From: Cyclaneusma minus
Taxonomy: Eukaryota > Ascomycota > Leotiomycetes > Marthamycetales > Marthamycetaceae
Length of the DNA stretch: 64,000 nucleotides
Assembly: GCA_037179335.1 (NCBI GenBank)
Contig: JAKZHN010000036.1
Location: 124,001-188,000 of the forward strand
Direction: 5' to 3'
This document shows, piece after piece, positions 55,173-64,000 of this stretch; positions within the stretch are counted from its first letter, which is position 1, and each line of letters starts with the position of its first letter. The notes below the pieces were generated by a model. That model searched no databases. It was not told where the DNA came from and was given only the letters and a program-made list of their open reading frames with translations. The translations under genes and the position numbers were made by a program.

Positions 55173-58152
55173 ATGGCGACGACTCGATTCGCTCCGGGCG
55201 ATGCGCGGAAAGCCGTGTCGTCGCCCAGACCCAAAACCAGGGGTATGTGAGAATGAAGATGAGGGGCAACATGGCCGAGGGGATGCAAAGCTGATAGAAT
55301 GGGAAACCAGAGAACTCCAAAGACACGCTGTGTCGAAATGTGTTAATATACGGACATTGTCGCTACGAAGACCAGGGCTGCGCATTCAGTCACGATCCCA
55401 ATACCTATAAAGGCCCACCTCTTGGACATCCACCCCAAACTGAGAGGTAGGCCGCGGCTGTTTCTTAGTTCTTGGAAGATTCCCGGCTGGGGGATGATAC
55501 TGTTCACTTCAACTTCGTCGGCGCTATTCCGGTCCTCCTCCCTGAGACCTTCAAGTCAAGAACTCGCCCGTAGCGACCGGGATATTCAATGGATCTGAGG
55601 AGTTTGGCGCCGTGCGTTGTCTTGAATATCACATTACCAAGTGGTCTCTTCTCGCTCTCAAATTGCTCAACTTCCAACCTGTCCTACAACCGACCTGCGC
55701 AACAACCTGTGCGCAACAACCTGCGCAACAACCTGCGCAGATGTCTGGGTGGGCAAAGCTGCCTCACCCTGAGGGTGACATGGTCAGCGAACAGGAAGAA
55801 ATGGTCAGAGAGAAGAAGTCCAAATGGCCCTCCAACATGCATCCAAGCGGTCCTTGGGCAAGTGCAGTCCAGCAAGAAGAATGGATGTTGACCCAAGCCT
55901 GGTCTTTGCGAAGCACTGAGCCACCGGACAGGCCTGGCTTCATCCCACACGATTTCCCAGAGCCTGAGCAACTTCAGCCATATGGTTCACCGCGGCACCG
56001 TGCTCCTTCTGACCCCCTGCCCGACACTGCTTCCCCGTCGTCTCCATCAACTCTCATCGTTCAAAAGACGTCCATCATGAGTGATCAAGCTGAACAATCC
56101 TGCAGTAGCCGGAAAACTCTCAATGTTGAGTCGCCGGCTTTCACTCCTTCCATTAGCGCAGCTGCTGGATCGACAATAACATCCAGAGCTGCAAGCGCTG
56201 CACCTTTCACCCCCAGAGCTGCTGCGAGTGGTATGTGTTTCTTCCACCATGTTTGCAGAGATCTGCTAACTGAGTATACAGGTACTTCGACCCCAAGCGT
56301 CCCAGAAGAACTGCAGTTCAATCCTGCCCGAGTTCAGGAATTTACCCCACAGGGTTATGATGCTTCCCAGGCCGTAAGAGCTTTCTTTTCCTTTCGAGGT
56401 GGGCAGTGGCATGTAGCCACTGGGCGCCTCAGCGTTCCTTCGAAGAAAATGCACAAACTCACACTCTTCTAGGCAGCGATGAATGGCGCAACTATGGATC
56501 CCCAGGCACAATTTGACCCCTTTACCATGTCAGCTGTGGCTCAGGCTATGCCTACCGCCCAGTTCAACCCATATTTGGAGGACAGCAGCGGAATGGCAGC
56601 GGCGGGTTCCTACTACGCATCAGCAACTAACTATGCTGCTCCAGCACAGCCAGTAAGTTTCATATATCCTACTCTCCTAAGGCCTTGGAACTAACCTATC
56701 AAGCTACAATACCACCTGTACGCCCCTATGGGCCCTCACCGCGAAGACTTGGCGCCATACCAGCGGTTACCCCATGACTTCTTCATAAGTGAAAAGCTCC
56801 GCGAGCAAATCCAGAAGGCGGCCGAGGCCTCCCACCAGACTATGCCGAGTATGTTCCTGCCCACACGATTTGACGCTGCGATCTGACTTTTCTAGACTCT
56901 CAGTTGCCTGCACTTGACAACTTTCACTCCCTTGTTCCTCTCGATACGAACCACCATAAGTCGACTACGGTTTTTGGCCTTTCGAGTTGGGTCTACAAAG
57001 CTACATCCAGCAAAAATGGTCAAAACTATTGTCTCAGAAGGCTTGAGGGTATGATTCTTTCAGTTGTTAGGTAGCCAAACACTTATACTAACTTTGGCAG
57101 GCTACCGTCTCACCAATGAAGCGGCAATTCGCACGGTGAAAGACTGGAAACGAGTTGACAGCGGTGGAGTGGTGACGGTCATCGATGCTTTCACGAGTCG
57201 CGCATTCGGTGACAGCTCTCTGATCTTTGTTACCAATTACCACCCACTCGCCAAAACAATGTCGGAGGTGCACTTTACTGGTCCTGGAAACCAGGGACAT
57301 CGATTCAACTCGAGAACGTCGGCTGGTGTCTCTGAGCAGATCATATGGAGCTATGTCGTCCAGATCTCCTCGGCTTTGAAGGCCATACACACCAGCAATC
57401 TTGCAGCTCGCTGTATCGATGCAAGCAAAATCTTGGTCACGGACAAGAACCGGGTCCGCCTTAATGCTTGTGCTATCCTGGATGTCATCAAGTTCGAAAA
57501 CTTCCAGGACGTTCGAGCTCTCCAGCAGGAAGACTTCTTGCTGCTGGGTAATCTTATCTTGGCACTGGTGACAAACAACATGTCGTCACACCAACCCATG
57601 AAGAACTCCATGGATCATTTACAGCGTCAGTACTCGTCAGAGCTCCACAGCGTCGTATTGTGGCTCTTGGAGGTCAAATCGACGCCGAAGACAGTCAACG
57701 AACTACTTGCCATCATTGCCCCGCATATGGCGATATCATACGACCACTCTCTGCATGCAAACGATAGCATGTACACCGAACTATCCCGCGAAATCGAAAA
57801 CGGCCGTATTGCTCGCCTACTTATGAAACTGGGTACCATCAACGAGCGCCCGGAATTCGACAACGACAGGTCTTGGGCCGAGAATGGCGAGCGCTACATG
57901 CTGAAGCTATTCCGAGACTATGTCTTTCACCAGGTCGATGCCGAGGGCCGCCCTGTGTTGGACCTCGGACATATACTGACCTGCCTTAACAAGCTAGATG
58001 CTGGCAGCAATGAGAGGATTACGTTGATCAGCCGCGATGAACAGAGTCAGTTCATCGTGAAATATCAGGAGGTGAAGAAGCAAATTGAGTCTGCATTCAA
58101 CGAATTGCAGAAGGGTGGGAGGGGTCCTGGAAATAGGGTAGGAGGATACTGA
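55173..58152 (+). CDS. PAN3: PAN3, regulatory subunit of the PAN2-PAN3 poly(A) nuclease
   Basis: Eight exons: 55173-55242, 55311-55446, 56106-56230, 56282-56373, 56473-56652, 56704-56848, 56896-57048 and 57101-58152, all in phase, giving 650 residues, the usual length. Exon 2 carries the CCCH zinc finger that binds poly(A): Cys, Cys, Cys and His in CRNVLIYGHC, RYEDQGC, AFSH. Exon 3 restores SRKTLNVESPAFTPS. Exon 6 gives LQYHLYAPMGPH (PAM2-type PAB1-contact region nearby). Exons 7-8 give the pseudokinase and C-terminal knob (FHSLVPLD, NERPEFDNDRSWAENGERY). PAN2-PAN3 trims mRNA poly(A) tails in the cytoplasm. Intron 2 is 659 bp against 47-99 bp for the others, and is described among the findings. 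The first two exons are short and easily missed. Confidence 0.93.
55447..56105 (+). other. Long PAN3 intron 2 with an open frame in phase with exon 3
   Basis: Donor GTAGGC at 55447 and acceptor CCTGCAG ending at 56105. From about 55567 to 56105 no stop occurs in the frame of exon 3, and an ATG at 55741 could start a PAN3 form without the zinc finger. A short tandem motif GCAACAACCTGC recurs at about 55698-55739. Confidence 0.6.
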
Positions 58153-58472
58153 TATGGATCCACGTTACGAAGGATTTCAAGGTCGCTAGGATACTTGCAT
58201 CTATCATTGGATGATCCGAGGGATAGTGATCGTATCCTTCTGATCCTTGAAAGATCCAAGCAGAACAATGACTTTCAGATGGTAAAGTTTAAATAGCGAG
58301 TAGTCTAGCAACAATTGCAAAACAAAGCACAATCTGCCAAAAGAGGTATCGTCGACATGTAAGGGTGGTGAAGTCTGGCGTGATTCTCAAGTTACCTAGC
58401 TAAAGCTGGATTCAAATCATTCATCTTCTAGAAGCTCGTGGTGTTCAGACGGGCGAGTGGCTAATCTTCAAG
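58153..58472. other. 3' flank of PAN3
   Basis: No repeat or gene recognised. Confidence 0.4.
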
Positions 58473-58625
58473 TCATCTTGCCATCCGTTCATACGCACTA
58501 CCCTCGCCCTTGGTCTCGTCCCATCTGACCCCCTTTGATCTTCCCCGGGCGTTAATACGTTCAAACGTGCCTTGAGACAAGTAGGCCTCGACGATTTGCC
58601 CAGGCTGGAAGATGGCCTTCTGCAT
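58473..58625 (-). CDS. Small ORF of 50 codons directly downstream of LSM7
   Basis: ATG at 58625-58623, stop TGA at 58475-58473. The product starts MQKAIFQPGQIVEAYLSQG and ends KGEGSAYERMAR. It is basic, has a balanced amino-acid composition and codon use like the neighbours, and reads like a folded or conserved small protein rather than random frame. It begins 28 nt after the LSM7 stop on the same strand and in a different frame, so may sit in the LSM7 3' UTR as a second cistron, or be its own short gene. I do not recognise a family. It could also be the last exon of a differently spliced transcript. Confidence 0.5.
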   Translation of the reverse strand: MQKAIFQPGQIVEAYLSQGTFERINARGRSKGVRWDETKGEGSAYERMAR

Positions 58626-58653
58626 TATTTGCTATGTTGACCTAGTCCCCCTT

Positions 58654-59178
58654 TCAATCGTCGTCGGCTTGTACGAAAGGATTGTCAATGTATTCGCTGC
58701 CGTCGACCGGGCTGACCTGGACTAGCAGAGTGCCTCTTGCGACTACCAAGCCCAGAGGCCTCGAAGACTCGTTGCCTTCATCGTCTGGAGAAACAGGATA
58801 GTTAGCGGCGCACGAAAGATATCAGGCAGAGCGGTGATGGCCAACATACCTCTTACAACCTCCTGCACATCGTCCAAGACCAAGTTCATCAAGGCATCGT
58901 AGCCCTTCAAAGTTCCATTAACTAGAGCAGACCATCCCCAGTCAGCGCACATTCGAGCAAGTCCCTGCTTCTTCGGTCGTACCTTCGCGTCCGCCATTGA
59001 ACTTGACGACGATCTTCTTGTCCATGTATTTCCCCAGATCCAGAATATTCTCCTTCTTGGGCTTTTCCTGCTGTCCTGCACCAGCAGCAGCAGCTCCGCC
59101 GCGGCCACCGGCTCCGCCTCGTCCTCCGCGGCCGCCGCCACCACGGCCTCCTCTCGAGTGCTGGGGCCGCTCTGACAT
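58654..59178 (-). CDS. LSM7: LSM7, U6 snRNA-associated Sm-like protein
   Basis: Part of the Lsm1-7 ring (mRNA decapping) and the Lsm2-8 ring (U6 snRNA). Exons 59178-58983, 58921-58850 and 58784-58654 encode 132 residues. Sm1 motif: ILDLGKYMDKKIVVKFNGGRE, then VNGTLKGYDALMNLVLDDVQE across intron 1. Sm2 motif: RPLGLVVARGTLLVQVSP. The C-terminus is NPFVQADDD. Intron donors are GTACGA and GTATGT. The N-terminal 30 residues are an RGG-rich segment (about residues 9-29). LSM7 is otherwise about 100 residues, so this segment is an addition likely to bind RNA or promote condensation. Confidence 0.96.
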
Positions 59179-59344
59179 GAGGGCGTAAAGGTTGTTGCGA
59201 GTTGTGATGTGGTGGGGTGGGAGAATCGAGAAGTTCGGCCGACGCGTAGCTTGGAGCTTCCCTCGTGAAGACCCTGGTTCGTGCTGGGGAAAGTGAAGCG
59301 GGAATGCAAGGCGGCAAGAACAAGCGAGGCAGACTTTATTAATC
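59179..59344. promoter_or_regulatory. LSM7 upstream region
   Basis: Short 5' flank of LSM7 adjoining island 6. Confidence 0.4.
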
Positions 59345-59475
59345 AAGAGGGCATTTAATTATTGAATATGAGTCTTTAAGATATTCCAATTATCCAGAAT
59401 CTTTTCGACTGAATTTCCTTGCTTAATACAAATTCCCGGATCGTTAAGGAAATTCTTTGATCTAGAATCGTGTTC
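59345..59475. repeat. TTGGAATATC minisatellite island 6 (reverse orientation)
   Basis: Exact GATATTCCAA, the complement of TTGGAATATC, at 59380-59389. Related words are TTATTGAATATGAG, AATTATCCAGAATC, AAATTCCCGGATCGTTAAGG and AAATTCTTTGATC, at about 20 bp. It lies between the divergent LSM7 and Zn2Cys6 genes. Confidence 0.6.
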
Positions 59476-59834
59476 CTCTGGGGGCCGGGGAGAGAATCGA
59501 GATCCGCGCCCTTTAGAGCACGGACCCCAACGTAGCCGCACACCACGAGGCAGGGTGAGGAAGGCGCCGAGGCGGAGTCGGGGCGGTATATTCCGCCGTC
59601 AGCATCCGGCGTCTTTCCTTCTCCTCTCCCTCCCCAAAGATACCCAGACGCTCGTCGTGCTGCACAGGCTGCGCTGCTGCCATGACCGTCGCTGCTACTT
59701 GCGACTGCTTATTTCTTGTGTCTTGTTGACCACGCTGCGTCTCCGCCACGACTGCGCCGTCGCCACCGTCGCTGCTCCGCGGTCCGCTGCTGTCGCCCTC
59801 TCCGCTGTCTCCACAATCACCTGCAGCCAGCGTG
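59476..59834. promoter_or_regulatory. Upstream region of the Zn2Cys6 regulator
   Basis: Pyrimidine-rich likely 5' UTR. Open frames here are Arg/Cys-rich shadows. Confidence 0.5.
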
Positions 59835-61512
59835 ATGATGGATTCGCTCAACGAACAAGACCCAGGCTTGGGAAAGCGCAAGAGAAGTCCCGAAAACATC
59901 GGAGGCCCTCGTCCGATCCCGCCTCCTCCCCCGGTTTCAGGTACGTATCTGCTTCAAAGACAACCTTCTATGCCGCCGCACTAGCTTACCTTTCTACTTA
60001 GGAAATGTAGCACAAATCAACTACCTTGTCAAATCCCGACAAGATCGTTTGAGGCTCATTGAAAGTGACAATGAATCTTTCACCGACAGCTTGGCCCTCA
60101 TTGAAGATTATGAAGGTAAGCTGGCCTGTCCCCCCTCATGTCTGTCCCTAGCCTCACCCTTTCCAGGTGTAATCAAGAGACACGAAAGTCTCGCTGCCAA
60201 CCTGGGAGCCAAGCTTGTCGGTCCCCTTCTTCTCAAATCCTTCGAGAAACTCTTCGAAGGACCCATCAAGATCCTCCATAATACCTATTCCAACCCGGTC
60301 ACCTGGCTCGATATCGTCGAATTCGCCCGTGCCAACCCTCCCGAGTTCGTTCTGACTGACCAATCCTTCGGTACTAAGGTCTGTCAGTTCTGGATCAACC
60401 AGGCCAAGGTTGAAATATCCGAGGACGACTACCGACTGATTACTTCTGGTGCCCCTGAACGGATGATCCCCTCCCAGCCCATTATCGACGATGAGCTTGC
60501 CGAGCTAGGCACCATGGAGATTCTCGACCAACGAATTTCCATGCTCATCAAGAAGGCCGACGCCGTGGCTTCTCGTGCCAGGCAACTGAACTATGTCCTC
60601 AAAGGACGCAAAACCGGACTCCAGAGCCGCCGGAATGTATCCACCGGCAGTCCTCTCAGCAATGCTGAGATTTCCGGCACAGCAGGCAGCGAGAACGCCT
60701 CTGCTCGCTTTTCGTCCACAAATGTGAATGGCGATCCGTCATCCCCCCTCCACCTCGATCTCCTTCGCCAATTCTCAGCTCCCGACCGAAAACCCCAGGT
60801 ACCGTCCAGCAGCGCGCGACCAAAGTCTCACCGCCCAACTGCCTCTACCGATTCTCCGCATTCCTTCCAGTCTGTCAACGCCCCCTCCGACTCCCCATCA
60901 TCGCACAAGAATCGTCGGGCCTCGCAAGCCCGGGACGACGATGCCAACTCCTCCGGCCAATACAAAGCGCTCATGGCAGCACGCATCGATAAGCTGGCCA
61001 AAGGCGGTGGTATCTGGCCCCCATGCGACAGGTGCAGAAGACTGAAAATCGACTGCCACAAGCACTTGACCGCCTGCCAGGGATGTACAAAGAAGCATGC
61101 CAAGTGCGCATGGAGGGAAGTGACCGGCGAGGAGGCTGGAATGGTTATGGCTGCAGATGGAACTATTGACGAAGCGTTTGGCGATGCTGTTGACAACTCT
61201 TCAGCCGCAAATGTCGGCGGACGAGGAAGGGAGTCGGCGAGCGCGAGTGCCTCTGTTTCGCTGGACCCTGCGGGAGCGATGAGTGTGGGTCCAGAAACGA
61301 ATGCCGAGAATTCTGGACTAGGTGAGATGCATGATGATTTGACGACGACCGCGGATGGAATCGGTGTTGAAGACAGGGGTTACAGTGTTCCAGGCATGCA
61401 TGGCCATGGCCATGGTCATGTGGAGAAGAGGGAGCGAGATGAGCAGATGAACGAGAATCACATCTTGCTGTCGCAGATAGCGAGTGCTGCGGCGGCTACG
61501 GGGATGCGCTAG
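59835..61512 (+). CDS. Transcriptional regulator with C-terminal Zn2Cys6 cluster
   Basis: Exons 59835-59940, 60002-60115 and 60167-61512 encode 521 residues. A conserved N-terminal segment of about 150 residues (GNVAQINYLVKSRQ, TDSLALIEDYEG, KRHESLAANLGA, NPVTWLDIVEFARANPPEF, VEISEDDYRLI) has no named domain known to me. A disordered Ser/Pro middle follows. The Zn2Cys6 cluster is at Cys360, 363, 370, 377, 380 and 387 (spacing 2-6-6-2-6), with basic residues RRLK between. Most fungal regulators carry it at the N-terminus. A HGHGHGH run lies near the C-terminus. Intron 2 is 51 bp with no stop in frame, so retention would insert 17 residues. The DNA target is unknown. Confidence 0.88.
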
Positions 61513-62024
61513 TAGTGCAGCAGGGTTGGTATATCCAATCATGTACGACTTTTAATGTACGATACCGACAATCTCGCTATAACAAGGGGATTGTCATCTT
61601 ATTCAAATTCGCAATACCATCATGCTGTTCAAAAGCCAATGCTCGTTCGGAATCACTAGCGGAAGTATCACTGATCAAGAATACCGCATGCAAGGCTTTT
61701 GTTGTTCTTTAAGGTCGTCGACAATGGAATTGTCCAATAATTTTCCCCTCGTTTCCGGTGTTCAAGCGTTGTTCACTGTTTGCGTTCTGGGCTGGTAACA
61801 AAGAAATCCGCCGCCGAAGAACGCAGCTTCTCAGTCAGCCCGTGCAAATCATTTTCAGGTAACTTGGTCGGGCACCATGCAATTATTTTCAGATTCGCAT
61901 TATCGACCTATTATTTGCGTTTTATCAATGCCTCCTAGTTCCATTTCATGGTGGTTCGCCTCGTGGTGATATCTCTTGTGCCCTCAGGCTACAAATCGAG
62001 AGCGTTTTCTGGTGACTAAAATTG
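61513..62024. other. Intergenic, 3' side of the Zn2Cys6 gene
   Basis: No supported gene. Confidence 0.5.
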
Positions 62025-62150
62025 TTCTTGATTATTCGAAAACCTTCAGCTCTTGGGAATATTTCTGAATATTTGGAATATCCTCAATCGTTGGCATGTC
62101 CTTGATCATTGGAAGTATTCCTAATTACTGACTGTATTCTTAGGTCTTCG
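62025..62150. repeat. TTGGAATATC minisatellite island 7
   Basis: Exact TTGGAATATC at 62073-62082. Other units are CTTGATTATTCGAAAACC, CTTGGGAATATTTC, CTCAATCGTTGGCATGTCC, TTGATCATTGGAAGTATTCC and TAATTACTGACTGTATTC, at about 18-20 bp. It ends just ahead of the Ulp1-like gene. Confidence 0.75.
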
Positions 62151-62206
62151 AAGGCTCCAGGGTGAGCGTACAAGAATTGCCACCACAAGTCCGCTTAGTC
62201 TTCCAG

Positions 62207-63751
62207 ATGGAGAACGCAGTGTTTGACGCAAACTTTGGTCCGGGTCAATATACGCCGTGGAGCCAATTCGAGGAACTCTCTCGTAGCGAGCTGGATGAAC
62301 TGACGCGCTTCGAACGGCAGTATGGGGGCCTCCCAGAGACGACCGTGGCAACGGTCAGAAAGACGATTCCGCAACTAGATGAGCCTCATGGCCGAGATCA
62401 CCCTTACGAAGGATACGGAGTCAGCCTTACTCGTGACACTTGGGCAACGGTTTCAGTTCTAAAAAAGCACTGGGATATCCTCCGCCCGGAATCGGGAAAC
62501 GAGCGGTTGGCGCCACAGATAGCAGATCTCTACATAGAGCTTGTGTGCCGGTGGGCAAATGAGAATAGCAATTCCACGCAGACTCGATTCCTCGCTGGGG
62601 ACCTTCTGGCCGGGGAACAAATCAACTACGAGCAGGAGTCCTTCTGGCTCTCTGGGGATCACAACCAGGCAACCCATGACTTCAATAGTCTCGCTTTAAG
62701 GTTGCTCAGCCAAGGCTTCACGCCCGAGAGGATGATGAGCGAGGTCCACTTCTGGTTCATCCCAATGGCGGATCTCCATCTATCGCATATTTACCTTATG
62801 GTTGTCTCTTTTCGCGACCGCACTGTGGAATTCATCGATAGTGACCATCGCAATGACAGCGGGGCGCAAGAGCACGCCCTGCTACGAATCTGGTCCTTTC
62901 TCGCCTGGTACCTGGGAGACGCCTTCAAACTCAGCGATTGGAAGGCCCGATGTAAGGCCACCTCCCTTCAGGCGGGCTCTATGAATTACTGTCTGCCGAC
63001 CATCTGCTTAGCTGTTTACAACATAGCATCTGGGTTTGCTCATATTGACCAGGACGTACCCCAGCTGATGTTACTCAAGCGACATCGCATGCACCTGGAG
63101 ATATTCAGGGAGTTCATCGGGACATCGCAGCAGGGGCAAGGCAGGCTTTGGAAGCCTCAGATTGCCCAGTACATTGAAACGGACCATCCCAAATTGTCAT
63201 ATACCCTACACGGTTTCTATCATGCAATTACCGTTGACACGGATTGGCTTCGCACAGCACCCACATTCAGTCAAGCTGCTCATAACAGAGACCCCGCATG
63301 GTTGTCTTCATACATGCAAGCAAACTGGGACGCACTTCCGCCCGAACAGAAAGACACTCTATACCTTGATTGGTCGTTTGTCAAGATGACCGCACATGTC
63401 CAATTGGTGACCAAGCTGCTGGCGAGGAGAAAATCGACCAATGCATATCCAACACTCTATAACAGATATCCTTGGGGGTTTCTCGCTCTTCTTCTAAGTG
63501 ATCATCCCGGGCATGATCGCGAAGAGAGCGCAAGGAGGAATCTTGTTTACATGCTATTGTTAAGACATTTCGACGTCAGTAAGGACGAGCCACAGGAGAA
63601 CCAGAGGCCGTTTTCACATCACGGCATTGTACCGGAACTTTTGATGGGAAATAAATCGCCCTCGACGACGCCTGTTAAAACGAAAGATATGCTCCGGTTT
63701 ATATGTTTCGGTCGCGATGGGTTCCGTTCAGTCGACCGAAACATCTTGTGA
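62207..63751 (+). CDS. Orphan Ulp1-like (C48) cysteine protease
   Basis: 514 residues from the first in-frame ATG (62207). The frame is open 63 codons-bases further to a TAG at 62141-62143, with no ATG in between. The middle of the protein follows the Ulp1/SENP layout. His195 (SHIYLMVV) is followed by Asp211 (VEFIDSD), then Gln255 and Cys262, seven residues apart (QAGSMNYCLPTIC). Numbering starts at that ATG. The usual D before the catalytic Cys is Tyr, and the Trp after His is Ile, so the match is remote. Such proteins deconjugate SUMO or other ubiquitin-like tags, and Ulp1-like domains also travel with transposons. There are no introns and no recognised relatives here. Confidence 0.6.
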   Translation: MENAVFDANFGPGQYTPWSQFEELSRSELDELTRFERQYGGLPETTVATVRKTIPQLDEPHGRDHPYEGYGVSLTRDTWATVSVLKKHWDILRPESGNERLAPQIADLYIELVCRWANENSNSTQTRFLAGDLLAGEQINYEQESFWLSGDHNQATHDFNSLALRLLSQGFTPERMMSEVHFWFIPMADLHLSHIYLMVVSFRDRTVEFIDSDHRNDSGAQEHALLRIWSFLAWYLGDAFKLSDWKARCKATSLQAGSMNYCLPTICLAVYNIASGFAHIDQDVPQLMLLKRHRMHLEIFREFIGTSQQGQGRLWKPQIAQYIETDHPKLSYTLHGFYHAITVDTDWLRTAPTFSQAAHNRDPAWLSSYMQANWDALPPEQKDTLYLDWSFVKMTAHVQLVTKLLARRKSTNAYPTLYNRYPWGFLALLLSDHPGHDREESARRNLVYMLLLRHFDVSKDEPQENQRPFSHHGIVPELLMGNKSPSTTPVKTKDMLRFICFGRDGFRSVDRNIL

Positions 63752-64000
63752 GATAGTCTAAGCTATCTAGTATGGATGAATACGCAGAGCTATAAACAGG
63801 ACATGGAGCTGGTTCAAACCTCGACTGAAGAATCGTCTTTCCCAGTTCTGGACAGTTATCCGCGTCGAGAAGGCCCGCATAAAAGGAATACTCCAAGTCT
63901 TCTGTACAATGGTGAAGAAAGTCGGCGGCCCCTTTCTGAAACCAATTCGTAGCAGCGACCAGAACTCAGAGACTCAGAACAGACTTCTGTTTCAAATCAT
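63752..64000. other. 3' flank at the window edge
   Basis: No gene seen in the last 249 bp. Confidence 0.4.

Noticed and set aside
1..64000. CRISPR array, prophage or bacterial operon features
   Set aside because: The window is fungal, with spliced genes; no regularly spaced identical repeats other than the 27-bp coding repeat.

Overview
The window is nuclear DNA from a filamentous ascomycete (Pezizomycotina). Genes are mostly split by introns of 47-120 bp with GTAAGT-like donors and CTAAC/CTGAC branch points. The gene set is fungal: AXL2, VTC1, EFR3, PAN3 with a CCCH finger, an AA11 chitin oxidase, a Zn2Cys6 regulator. Repeats show transition-type decay that looks like repeat-induced point mutation (RIP). 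I cannot name a genus from the sequence alone.

Layout. 1-1000 is the 3' part of an unrecognised gene. 1000-3240 is a decayed island: AT-rich degenerate repeats, a LINE-like 3' tail, and a broken MFS transporter. 3283-12732 holds an alanine-glyoxylate aminotransferase with a probable upstream mitochondrial presequence, an INO4-like bHLH factor, and RRP12. 14574-23267 holds a PP2C phosphatase (PTC2/3), AXL2 and EFM6. 24942-31425 holds three accessory genes: a secreted double-psi beta-barrel protein with a seven-copy 27-bp repeat, an AA11 lytic polysaccharide monooxygenase (LPMO), and a stress-type SDR. A MITE-like element lies between the first two. 32345-42817 holds an AHC1-like zinc-finger protein, an Alba protein, VTC1, an orphan protein kinase and a Tctex-type dynein light chain. 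43722-63751 holds PCT1, a D-2-hydroxyacid dehydrogenase, EFR3, UBX2, PAN3, a 50-codon small ORF, LSM7, a Zn2Cys6 regulator and an orphan Ulp1-like (C48) protease.

The genes do not form a pathway cluster. Most are conserved housekeeping genes for RNA processing and decay, membrane lipid and phosphoinositide work, polarity and ER quality control, arranged in divergent and convergent pairs.

The least explained signals are these. Seven intergenic islands carry a degenerate repeat of about 19-20 bp built around TTGGAATATC. PAN3 has a 659-bp intron that is open in frame with the downstream exon. The aminotransferase has a presequence frame without an ATG and a GC-AG intron. A 50-codon ORF starts 28 nt after the LSM7 stop. 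Finally, there is the Ulp1-like orphan protease.
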